The notes beneath the pieces are model-generated. The model did no database searches, had not been told where the DNA came from, and saw only the letters and a program-made list of their open reading frames with translations. DNA of 37,972 bases from NCBI GenBank assembly GCA_003339415.1, contig PDHQ01000203.1, forward strand, positions 25,130 through 63,101, in the 5' to 3' direction. Shown here in pieces: positions 10,141 to 21,566 of this stretch (positions are counted from its first letter, which is position 1; every line of letters starts with the position of its first letter). This DNA comes from Ophiocordyceps camponoti-saundersi (nom. inval.) (lineage: Eukaryota > Ascomycota > Sordariomycetes > Hypocreales > Ophiocordycipitaceae). The translations under genes and the position numbers were made by a program.

Positions 10141-12990
10141 TATAGCGTAAAGGATAAGGGAGGGGGTTATATAACGGTAAACTAATATAGCGGAAAAAGG
10201 ATTAGAGGACTATTCTTATATTTTAAAAATAAATATAATATCTTATAAAAAGATAGCGGAATTTCTATTAGTCGCGTTATAAAAAATTATAAGCGCTAAA
10301 ATATTAACTTATTACTAAACTTAGTAAGAGATAAAAGCTTTTATTTATAAGATTTAAAAATACTAAAAAATATAGCTTAGGAAATATTTTATATATTTTA
10401 CTTAGGTAATATTAAAGCTATTAAAAAATATAACTTAAAAATAAGTATATTTCTTAATAGTAAGGATAGGGTTATAATAATAGCTAATTAAGGGGATATA
10501 TAAAAAAACTAGCTATTAAAGTATAATAAGGAGCTAAGAGCGGGTTCTTATATTAAATAAAAGATTACTAAAATTAAGTATATTATGCGAAATTAATAGC
10601 TAAGCGTATTTTTATATATTAGCTATAATATTAAGACGCTTTAAAAAAGAGGGCAGGAGAAGGTTAAGTTTACTAGTAAAGTAATATTTACTTAGATAAT
10701 CGAAAAAGGCTATAACTTCGCGGTTAGCGAGATTAGAGTTATTACTAAGAGCGGGGCTAGAAAGCGAGGCTAAGCGTTATATAATAATATTAGTAGTATA
10801 ATAGAAAACTATAGCGAAGTAACTAAGGATATCGGGGAAATTAAAAAGTTTAAATTTATATAAAAAGTAAAGATATTTATATAAGTTATAGAGAAAGAAA
10901 ATAATAAGCTATAAGAGTAAGTTAAAAAAAATAAAAAAGTTATAGCGTTACTTAAAGATTTCCGAGACTTATATAGTTATAACTTACTTTATATAAAAAG
11001 TAAATAAGAAGTCGCGGATAGCTAAGTAAATATATTAGCGCTTATAAAAAAATAAGTAAATTAAGTTAAGGTTCTAAGCGCTATCGGTAAGAGGGGGGGT
11101 AATAGCTTCTATAAGGCTACGCTACTTTATTATATAAGGTTCCGCCTTAACTAATAGGAGTATAAAAGCTACTATAAGAAGGCTTATTATTATTAAAAGA
11201 TAACCGGGTTTCGTAGTAAGGGAATAGCTAGTAGTAAAAGAGCTATAAAAGGGGCTAAAGAAAAGTAAGTATTTTTCCGCCGCGGCGTCGTAATATAAAC
11301 TATTAAAAAGGTTATAGTTACGAATACTCTTATTATAATATATAATATAATAACGTTTTTTAAAAAATAAGGGGAGGCTTATTAATAATAAGTTTCTATA
11401 ATATAGGTAAAAAGTAAGGGGGTAAAATATAAAGTTATTAAGGCTTACTAACCCCCCGCTAAAACTCTTAAAATTAGCTAGTAAATAGTATTTCTACGAG
11501 GGGTTAAAAGGTAGCGCCCTATTAAAGGCGTGGTTAGATTCGTAAGGCGAGGGGGGATCGTCTTAATACCCAGGGGGAGGGGATAGCGATTCGTTAAATA
11601 GGTTATTAAACTAGCGAGGGGGGTTAAAATTATCTCTAAGCCGGGGGGGGGAATAGCTAATATTAATAGTAAGGGTATAAGAGAGTTATTCGATATAGGA
11701 AAAATTATATTAAGCTTATAAATACCGAAAAAATTAATTAAAGCGGCTAGTAAAAAGTCTCTTATTCCTATCCTTTATATTTATATTATTAGTATTATTA
11801 GTATTATTATTATAATAATCGGTATTAGGAAAGTTATCGTTAAAGTTACTATAATAAGAGTAAATATTAGAAAAGTTATCTTTATATATATCGCGAAGAT
11901 TCCCTTTTTTAAATAACTAGGTAATATCTTAAGATATATTAAAGGTAATTAGTAAGAGTTATATAGCAGTATTTACTATAAGGGGGAAATAAAAATAAGG
12001 AGTAAAATAAGGTAAGTAGTAGCTAAGATTAAGTTTTATATTAAAGCTAATATTATATATATAAAAAGTAGGCGAGTTTTTATTCTAAAAAGTATTATAA
12101 ATATACGCGCTAGTAAACGTTTCCTAATATTATATAAAGAGGACTTAAAATATAAACTAGTCTTAGTAGGAAATTTAATAATATATATTTATATTTATTA
12201 ATAAGCTAGTAAGGTTAGGGAGAGATTAGGAAGGCGGGAAAAGCGTAAAAATATACTAAATATACTAGGATAAGAGGATAGCGTAATATAGCTTAAGTAA
12301 GCTAAGGGGTAAAGGGTATTATTAGCGGTGCTAATATTAAGTATCTTAGTCGTAAAGTTCGCTTAAGTAAAGGACTATAAACTAAGCGTTAAAGGAGGAT
12401 AAGTTAGCGATATAGAATATATAATTATATATATTAAAGGGTAGCGTTTTACTAGCGTATTTAGTATTATATTATATTTACTAGTTAAATAATAAAATCT
12501 AAATATAGTTTTAAGGTATAAGGATTTAAGTAGCTAGCGGGATAGTAATAAATTTAAGATAAGAACTAATAATAAATATTATATTAAGCGAAAATTCCTT
12601 TTTAGTTTTAGAGTTATTTAATAGTAAATCTAAAGTATTTTCCTTATAGTTAATATTATATTTTTCTTAAAAAAGTCTATATATAGTAATAAAGTTAAAA
12701 GCTTTAAATTCGGTTATTTCTTAAAAGCGGTAGCCTATTTTCGCGAAAAGGGAGAGGTAAGTTAGATTTAGTATTTAAGGGGGATAGATAGCTATATATA
12801 TACGAAAGCTTAGCTAGCAAATTAAGATACTTAATCTTATAGCGGGAATAAAACTAGGAAGAGTTATCGGTAAGGGTTATAAATATTAGCTTATCTAGAA
12901 AAACTAAGTTATACGATATAAAGACTATACTATTTATATTATATCCTCCTTATATATTAGATTTCTTAAGTATTTTCGTAAATATATTTT
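10141..12990 (+). pseudogene. Long degenerate one-phase coding relic, family unknown
   Basis: One phase (codons starting at 10141) can be followed for up to 950 codons, broken only by TAA/TAG. At 11521-12180 only about 3% of codons are stops, while the other two phases of sampled lines have several each. At about 10837-11060 it is charged and helical (IEKENNKL, VKKNKKVIALLKDFRDLY), suggesting a coiled coil. Around 11101-11180 Tyr codons cluster where Cys/His would have been (LLYYIRF, YKSYYKKAYYY), so a zinc-binding segment is possible. An Arg/Gly-rich part follows (VRRGGIVLIPRGRG). I cannot name the family; the protein of a large retroelement is the best guess. No RT motif was found. Confidence 0.45.
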
Positions 12991-15059
12991 TTTTATTCTT
13001 TTTTTTTTCTTTTTCTTTTCTATTTTTATTAATTAATAGTAATAAACTAAGTAATAGCTTTTAGGGGGGGGGGGGTCTTAGAAAGGTAAGAGATAGTTAC
13101 TTAGTAAAAAGAAGCTTAACGGGGAAGAAGTAAAATAAAGATAGTAAGAAGAGAGGTAGTTTATATATATATAGTTTATTTAAGTATATAATATCTTTCT
13201 ATTTTACTTTTTTATAGCGCGTAATATATACCGCTTATATATAAACGTAACTAAAACTTAGGATAATATATATATATAAACTAGTATAATAGTTTTATAA
13301 TTATAATTACTATATTAGCTTAGTATTAGTAAAATACGGAGGATATAAAGTTAGTTTCTAAAGCGTAATTAGTTTATAATACCTATATAGTTAAGTTTAA
13401 AATTAGACGAGATTATATATTATATTTTATAACCTAATATTTATATATTTTTAAAATATAATATATTAGCTAGGATTTTTTTTTTAAATATATATATATA
13501 TATATATAATAATTTTAATATTAATATAAGGCTTAAGGGGATAAGATTACTTCCTATATTTAAAAGCGTGAATTTATTAAGTAGTAAAGGGGTAAGTTCT
13601 AAAAAATATCTATTCTTATATTTTAGTAAGGTAACTAGCACTTATAAAAAATAAATAAAGGGCTAGTAGGAAAGATAGTATAAAGGGAGTAAGTTTAGGT
13701 CCGCTAAAGCGTATAAGTTAGAAATAGTAATATAATACTAAAAGTCTATTAAGGTAGTAAAGGTTAATTAATATTTATTAAGGTAGTATAGGTTAATTAG
13801 GCTATTTTAATTTATTAGAAAAAAATTAATAAATAAGTATTTTATATCTAAAGAGTGCTTAAGAAAAGGGGGTAAAATAAACTATTATTTTTTTAGAGGG
13901 AAGTTAAAATAGAGAGAATCTTCTTAAGTATAAAGAAGATAAGGAAAAGCGTAAAATTATCTTATAAATAATATTAGTCGCTATAAGCATAAGGGACTTA
14001 GTTATATATATAGCTTATACTTTAAGTAATTTTATCTTTTTAGCTTAAGGAATTTAATAAATAAAATAAAATTAGATAAATATATAGATTTTTTTTTTTT
14101 GCATTTCCTTCTTTTATAAAGCTATATATTCTATAGTTAGGTAATTTTATTCTTTTTAAATAAATAATTAGTATAAGATATAAATAAGAAATTTAAAATA
14201 CTTAAAGTATAATATAAGATAATATTTAAATATAGCGAGCGATATATAAGTTTTTTTCTTAAAAAGATAAAAAGGATAATAAGTATATATATAATAAGCT
14301 AATAGTAGAAAAAAGGGCTAGTTTATATATTATATTAGATAGGATAATATTAGTAAATAGTTAATATTAGAAAAGGTAATTTATAGTTATTATTTTACTT
14401 AGATTTATATTTTATATATTATATATTTATATATATATATATTTATATCGTAAGTAATATATTTAGATAGGTATTCTTATAATAAGGAATATTTAGTAGA
14501 TTATAAAAAGGGTATATAAAGATACGTAAATTACGATATAAGAGAAGAGAAAAGGTAAAGTTAAATTATAAAAAGGTAAGATTATTTTATTAATAGTAAT
14601 AAGTTAGAGTAAAAAGAAATAAACGCTAATTATATATAAGATACTATTAGGAGCTTTTATAAATATTAATTAAATTATTTACTCGGCCTTTTTCTTATAT
14701 TTTAAGAACTTCTATAGATTAATATTATAAAGGCGGGGGTTTATTACGTATTATAAACTAGTAGCGATAAAGCTAAACTATATTATTAGTCTTAAAAACC
14801 TTTACTAGAAAAGCTTAAGGTTACTTAAATAAAGAATATAGTTCTAAGCGTAATTAGTAAAGCGTTTTTTTATTAAAAACGCGGATTTAATAGCCCTTAA
14901 GGGTTCTTTTATTACTACGAATAGTAATAAGTCCTAACTACTTAAGTATATAAATATTTACGCTTTTATACTTTATATATTAAATAAGTTAGAATAAAGT
15001 AAGGTAAAAAGGGAGTAGAGTATATAAAAAAATAGTTATATCTTACTAATTTTTCTATA
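12991..15059. other. AT-rich RIPed spacer
   Basis: It starts with a T/C-rich tract (about 12985-13025) and a 12-nt G run (13064-13075), then TA-rich sequence with several (TA)n and (TATA)n runs, for example around 13489-13510 and 14410-14445. I found no phase that reads as protein for more than a few tens of codons. It carries no recognisable gene. Confidence 0.6.
13064..13075 (+). repeat. 12-nt poly-G tract
   Basis: A clean run of 12 G next to a T/C-rich tract. Confidence 0.95.
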
Positions 15060-18056
15060 TATATTTATAATAAATAATATACTATCTTATCTAAGGGGAA
15101 ATTATCTTAGATATATATATTAGAATATATAGAGAATAATTATAACCGCTAACTACTTAGGGTTCTTTTTAGTAAGGAAAGTAATAAACCTAGGAGCGTT
15201 ATTAAGCGCTTAAAAAGTTTCCGATAACGTAGTAATAGTTAGCGCTTATATTAGAAGGAAATTATATATAAGATTAAGGAGGAGGCTTTAAAGGAGGTTA
15301 TAAGCTTTAGCGTAATATTATCGGATATATAAGTTTTTAAGCTATTTATTACTAATTAAACTTATAAAACCTTTTTTAATTAGCGGCGGTATAGTATAAA
15401 AGGGTATAAGGTAACCGAAGTTAATAATATAAGAAGCTAAGCTAGTAATTATTTCCTACGCCTTAAAAGCTTAACGCTTTAATATACTAAGAATAGCGTA
15501 GGCGATAAGAGAAAGTCTATTAGGTCTAATAAGTTTAAAAAAACGCCTTATTATTAAACGATTAGAGTAAGTGCTAGGCGTTTATTAGATATAGCTAGCG
15601 GCGAGGGCGGCGTTAAGTATAGTAATTTATATATTAGGGGGCAGATTCTTATTACGAGTATATTAGATAGCGTTACGAAGATAAGAGAATTAGGTAGAAT
15701 ACTTAGAAATAAAGGAATAAGAGGCGGCGATTTTTATAGAGAAGTATACCTTATAAATCTAAAGTATATAATCGCTATATACTTTATATTCTATTATTTT
15801 AATATTACCGTAAGTAATAGGACTATTATCGTTAAGAGGGCTAGTAAAGGCTTTAAGCTACTTAGTATAATATTAGCGGGCTAAAGGGGGGGGGGGGGGG
15901 GGGGGGGAAGAGAGAGGAGGGGGGGGGGGGGGGGGTAAAAATACGGAATAGTAAAGGGGTTTCGGCTTAACTGCTACTATTTAAAAAGGGCAGTAATACG
16001 TTAATTTCGCTATATATAGTTAGTATTATTAAGCTAGTTAGTTTTAATAGCTTTAGATAACTAATTTTTTAAAAAGTTACGGAACTTAAAAGTAATAAAT
16101 ATAATTATTTATAAAACTTAAAAATCTTAAATTATAGTTATAGCGAAGTTTATAATATTTTAAAGGGAGGAAATAAGATTACGCTTAAAGATACTAAACT
16201 TAATATTATTATAGCGAATATTAGAAACGTAAACGCTATAATAAAACTTAAGCGCGGGAAGGTATAAGAGCGGTAGTTATTTATTAGCTAAAATAAAGTA
16301 GAGGTAGCCGGTATTTATTATATTAAGAGTCCGCTTAAAGTTAAGTACTATTAGCGAAATAAAAAGCTATACCCTCTTTTTTAAGCTTTCTATAGTAAGT
16401 ATTAAGCTAAGGGTCTTAGTAAGTAATACCTTAAAGTTACTAGTAAAATAAAAGTTTCTAAGGCGGTTAATAATAGCTATAGCCTTAAAGTTAGTAATAT
16501 TAAGCTTAATATTAGGAGAGGTAAGGAAGCGCGAATTTATATTATATATTACGAAGTTAAATATTTAGCCGTAAGTAAAGAGAATACTAAGGAAAATATT
16601 AAGCTAAAAGTTATAAAAGGGCGATATATAAGAGGATTTATTATAAAGGAAAAAGTTAATTAAGTTAAGTATAAGCTTTAAGATAGTACTAAAGTTATAG
16701 TATTTAATAGCTAGCTTTAGGGTTTATATTATAATAACCTATTTTATATAAAAAGCGTAAGATTAAAGTCTAATAAAGGCCTCGATCTGCTCCTTTTTGC
16801 GCGTAAATAATATAGATACCTTAGGGTTTATTAAGTTAGCGTAGCCGCGGAGGGCGCTAAGAAGCCTTTTATACTTAGTATCGGTAGCTATGCTATATCT
16901 CGCCGCCTTAGCTAGCGGGAGGGTAAGCGTAGCGGTGCTAATACTCTTCGCTATTAGGAGGTCTTTTAAGCGGCTACGGATAAAATACTTAATATTAGAG
17001 TAATTTTAAAAAAAGCTAAATAATACTATATTTAGGTAACGCGCGTAATTAGTATTACTATTATAATTATCTTAATATATATCTTATAAGAAATAAGGTA
17101 ATATTAAAAATAAGAAATTACTAAATTAAAGATAGAAGGTAAGTAAGTAAAAAGTAAAGTTAGTAAGGCGGCTATAATATTAGGCGATAAGGGTATAGTT
17201 AGCTAGTAAGTATAAGCGTTTAACTTTAAAAGTATTAATATTATTAGAGGAGTATAATAGCGTAAAGTAGCGGGCGTTAGGTATCCTACTTTACTCTTAT
17301 AAGGAATATTATATATTAGTAGTAAGGGTATAGGAGATATAAGCGATTTCGGAAAAGTTATACTTAGTATCAAGCCTGCTAAAAAGTATAAAGAGGCGGT
17401 TAGAAAAAGGGTATAAGGCGGGGATAATATTATCGCTATTAAGGTCTAGGGTAATATAAGGGGAGGGGATAAGTTTTAAATTAATCTAAGTATTAGCACT
17501 ATAATTATAAGCGTAAAAGGCAGGCTTATTCTTTATTTAGAAAACGTTATTATAATAGTTATAAGCGATTATAAGCTAGGAGTTTATAAAAATTTACGAA
17601 AATATAACTTACTTTATAAGGGATAAGGTTTACGAATAGGTTTCGTTAAGCTGCTAACTAAGCTTAATACCGGATTTATAAAGCTTTAAGGTTTCGAATA
17701 TACTCTTAATATATTCCGCAAAGTAGCTAGCGTAGTTAGTATATATTATTATATTAGCGGAGGTTACTTTAGATAAGTTTTAAGGCCTAGCGGCTAAGTT
17801 TACTTTATCGAAATTATTAATCTTAAGTTTAATAAAGTATATAATAATAAACTAAGTTTCTTATAAGCCCGCTATAATAATATAGAATATATAGTTAGTA
17901 AAGGTAAATAATAGTAATTTAATTATATATTTAGAAGCGTAAGGCGCGGACTAACGTTATAAGGTAAAGGTAATATTATTAAAAAATCCGCCTTAGCGTA
18001 AGATAGTTTAAAAGGGAAGACTAATAATACTAATTATATCTATATAGAAAGTTAGA
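15060..18056 (+). pseudogene. Long degenerate coding relic with a phase change at a poly-G tract, family unknown
   Basis: From about 15060 to 15885 one phase reads as protein with TAA/TAG stops only (RRLLDIASGEGGVKYSNLY, then SVTKIRELGRILRNKGIRGG). After two G runs (22 and 17 nt) the reading continues in another phase to about 18056, about 700 more codons, including VKYYQRNKKLYPLF, DLLLFARK and AISRRLS (Q here was TAG). Slippage in the G tract explains the phase jump. The Tyr-rich segment near 16350 could be a former Cys/His cluster. Three kilobases of coding sequence with no RT, integrase or DDE motif that I can see means the function is unknown. A large Gag, or a cargo protein of a mobile element, are options. 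Confidence 0.45.
15886..15935 (+). repeat. Double poly-G tract (22 and 17 nt)
   Basis: G22 at 15886-15907 and G17 at 15919-15935 are separated by AAGAGAGAGGA. The tract sits inside the coding relic and coincides with its change of reading phase, consistent with replication slippage in a once shorter Gly-coding stretch. Confidence 0.95.
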
Positions 18057-19839
18057 TAATAATTATTTTTAACGCTTATAAGTTAGGACTAGTAACTATC
18101 TTAAAAGTATTTATAATTAATAGTATAGTAAGTTTAGAAGAGAGAGAGGGCTTCGGCGGGATTAAAATTAAGAGAATTAGTAAGTTTTCGAAGTTAAGAG
18201 GCTAGTTTCGGATTAGCTTAAATTAAGTATAACGTAATAGAAATAGTTACTAGAAAATTTATAAGATCTAAAAGTATAATTAATTATATACCCGCGCTAG
18301 ATAAGGGTAGTTTCCTTATCTAAAAGGGTATATTTATTTTTAAATTCTAATAAGTTATTAATATATCCTAGCTTAGTAAGAAATTAAAGCTAGTTTTCGT
18401 TATCGTTATAAAAATAGTATTAGTTATTATAAAAATTATAAGTAGGGGGTATTTTAATATATACTTTAAGTAAAGGAGTACGCGTGCTATAAGTGTTAAG
18501 AGTATATAAGGGAGGTAAGTAAGTAATAACTTATAAAGGGAGAGAGAGTAATTAATAGGCGAGTTAGACACGTTAATTATTTAGTCCTTTTATAAGAAAA
18601 ATAGCAAGCTAAATATTTTTTTTTATTTTACTATATAGTATTTAGATTTAGTACTTATATTATATTTATATTATAATTTTATTTAATATCGTAAGCGGCC
18701 CTATTACTAGGCTTTATTAACCTATAATATTATATAAGGGTAAAGAAAATTTAAGGCCCTATTATTATAGTCCCTTTATAAAGAATCTTTTATATTATCT
18801 ATACTTATATATTCTTTATTATATTTCCTTTAAGGCTATATAATAATTATATAAATAATTAAAACTTATATTATTTTATTTTTTATACGGAATAAGTAAG
18901 ATAAAATAAAAAAATAATATTAGCGGTATAATTATAATAAAATAATAGAAAGAGATAGTATATAATATTATATTATATATAAGGAAATTAAATACTTTAA
19001 TAAGGTAGTTTATAAAGACTTTATTATAAAAGTATATAAATTTAAATAATAATAGGGAGCGTAAATTATAATATCTTTTTAAGAAACTATTTCCGGGAAT
19101 ATAAAGCTTAATATTTAGGTAATATTATTAATATTATATTAGGATATTATAAAGGGTATAAGATAGTAGTTAGGTTTATAAGAAAAAAGTTATAATATTA
19201 ATAAAATATAATAAGCGATATAAACTATATTTTTTTAATAAAGAATTTCTTTAAATATAGTTAGTATACTTTACTATTTCTATTATTTACTTTTAGCCCC
19301 TATAAAAATATTATACTAGTAAACTATAAAGAATAATTTAACTTATTCCTCCGCGTTATATTCTGCGGTCTACTAGTAGTATAATTATTTATTCTTATAG
19401 TAAGTAGAGTAGGGCTTACTTACTATATAAACTACGTAAGGTAGCTTATCTAACTTAGCTTTAAGAGTATTTTACTAGTAGCTAGCGGAGTATTAGTAAG
19501 TTAAGGATAGCGGATAGATAGGATAATATTACCCTTAAGGGTAATATTAGGGGAATTAGCTTTAGTATAAGAAAGAGGTAATAAAGGAAATAAGCTATCG
19601 GAATTATAATATATATTTCCGTTATTTTTACTAGCGGTACTTTATTCTTAGTGCGTATTATCGTAGGAATATATAGGATTTAAGGGGAGAGTAATATTTT
19701 TATTAGGGGGAGGCTTAGAATATAGTTAGCTACTTACTTTAAATAGCTACGTTACGGTTAGGGGAGCTTATTTTCGCGAAGGTGGTAGTAAAATTAAGGG
19801 GGGGGTTAAATCCTAAGTAATAGTAATAAATAAAGGTAT
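18057..19839. other. RIPed spacer, no assigned gene
   Basis: AT-rich; 18600-19300 is close to pure A/T with little structure. A perfect 26-bp palindrome lies at 19524-19549. A 67-codon minus-strand open frame at 18368-18571 is low-complexity Leu/Ile/Tyr and not a gene. Confidence 0.6.
19524..19549. repeat. Perfect 26-bp palindrome
   Basis: TAATATTACCCTT followed at once by its exact complement AAGGGTAATATTA, with no loop. It could form a cruciform or mark a head-to-head junction. It also reads through as codons, so it may simply have been coding sequence. Confidence 0.9.
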
Positions 19840-20520
19840 ATTTAAGCGTTAGGTTTCGATATTTTTAGCGTTAGGATTACTACCGCTATTAGTTTTAAAA
19901 ACTTAGTATAATAAGTAAGTAATATATTATTATAGCGAAAGTTACTATATAAAGAGGGCGGCGAGGGTTTTAAGGAACTTAGCTAACTTAAGGATATAAT
20001 AAAGGCGTTTATCTTAGGTAATAAAAGGGAGCTTTAACGCGTAAGTATAGAGGTTTTAGGCGAGATTAAACGTTTTAGTTTCGCTACGATTATAAGAACC
20101 GGTATCGGTATCTATAGCTAGTAACTAAGTAAGGCGAAAGTTAGGACTAATATATTAGCGAATAATATCTAGCAGACTATACTAAAATTAGTTGCTAAAT
20201 TAAGTAGCGTAGTTATCGGTATTAATTCCCTTTTTAGGGAGCGTAAAGTAGTTAGTTTAATATAGCTACTTTAATACCTTAAGATTATAGATTATAAAGT
20301 TAAGTAACTTATACTAAAGAATAATCGCTAGGCGCTTATTAATAAGTTTAGTATTAAAATATAGTAAGAATAAAATAGGTCTCTATTTAGCTTCGTTAAA
20401 GCGTTCGGTACTAAAAGATAAGAGGGCGGGGAGGAGGTCTTTATAAAGGGATAGCTTCTAATTATCGTATTAGTCGAAAATAATAGTAAGCGTATTATTT
20501 AACTAGCTTATTATATATTT
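19840..20520 (+). pseudogene. Degenerate coding relic, family unknown
   Basis: About 225 codons in one phase (codons starting at 19861 and 20026) with TAA/TAG stops only. Readable parts are YKEGGEGFKELS, VSIEVLGEIKRFSFATII and LVAKLSSVVIGINSLFRERK. It is helical, basic and protein-like. It lies 1 kb upstream of the second copia relic on the same strand, so it might be that element's Gag or integrase region, but I see neither a zinc knuckle nor integrase motifs. Confidence 0.4.
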
Positions 20521-21566
20521 TATTATTTAATAAAGTACCTTATATTTTATTAAGGATAAGTTTATAGTTTAAGTAAAGTTAAGGATTTTAATATATTTTT
20601 TTATAAGCTTATAGTAAATATATTCGTACTTATTATTAGTAAATTAGATAAGTAGGGAACTATTATATTTCGCGGTTAAGCTACCTAATTTAGCGTCTTT
20701 TTAAAGTAAGAAAAGGAGCTTTTTAATCTTAGTAAGCGGATTATCGTTATAAAGGGCAGCTACGAGTTTATACTAGTTATTAGGTATTATATAATAATAG
20801 GCGGTAAAGTAAAGGTATTAGAGGTTATATATAATATAATAAAAAGTAGCGAACTAGAATTATAGTAAATAATAATATTAGAGATAAGGTATAGAGGTTA
20901 GGGGGGGGGGGGGGGGGGCGAACTTTAGGAACTCTAAAGCGTATTATTAAATCTTATATAATAATCCCGAAAGTACCTCTACTTAGGGTAGTAAAGTATT
21001 AAGCGGAAATATAATTTTTCTAAACGGGGTTACGCTATATAATAGCGAGTTATTATAATAGGAAGCTTAGTTAGCTTTTTAGAAAGAGGCAGCGTCTTAT
21101 TTCGGTTTCGATATTATAAGCGGTGCCTTAGAACTTTTTAAAATCTTAAGAGGCCGCCTCTACTACTTATATTTAAATATTACTATAATTATTATTTTTT
21201 AAAAAAGTTTACTAATTAAAATATAATATTAAGTTAATATTCCTTAATATAGAATCTATATTATTATTAGTATAAGGTTATAAGATTAATAAGGTATAAG
21301 GCTTAGACTTTTATTATAAAGCTAGTAAGGCTATTATAAGTTAGCCTCCTCTCTATTATACTTTTAATTATACCTTTTTAGCGCTTTAATCTAGTGCTAG
21401 CTAAATAATACCTTAACTAGCATTTCTAAAAGCTAATTAAGTAAATTATAAATAGTTTTAATATTATATAGTTCGGTATTAATATTCTTACTTTATAGGA
21501 AGCGCTAGGACTTATTAAGAGAGAAAAGGATAGTAATATAGTTTTTAACTATATTTCGTTATAGGG
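20521..21566. other. RIPed spacer with an 18-nt poly-G tract
   Basis: AT-rich sequence with G18 at 20901-20918. Short stretches read as protein but no phase holds. If the downstream copia element is full length, its integrase should lie here; I did not find it. Confidence 0.5.
20901..20918 (+). repeat. 18-nt poly-G tract
   Basis: A clean run of 18 G followed by CGAAC. Confidence 0.95.

Noticed and set aside
13441..13641. 66-codon open frame on the minus strand
   Set aside because: Leu/Ile/Tyr/Lys low-complexity translation, no domain, no coding context; open only because this TA-rich strand lacks TGA and happens to avoid TAA/TAG.
18368..18571. 67-codon open frame on the minus strand
   Set aside because: Hydrophobic Leu/Ile-rich translation that could mimic a membrane peptide, but the composition is what RIPed AT-rich DNA gives by chance, and it is not repeated elsewhere in the window.
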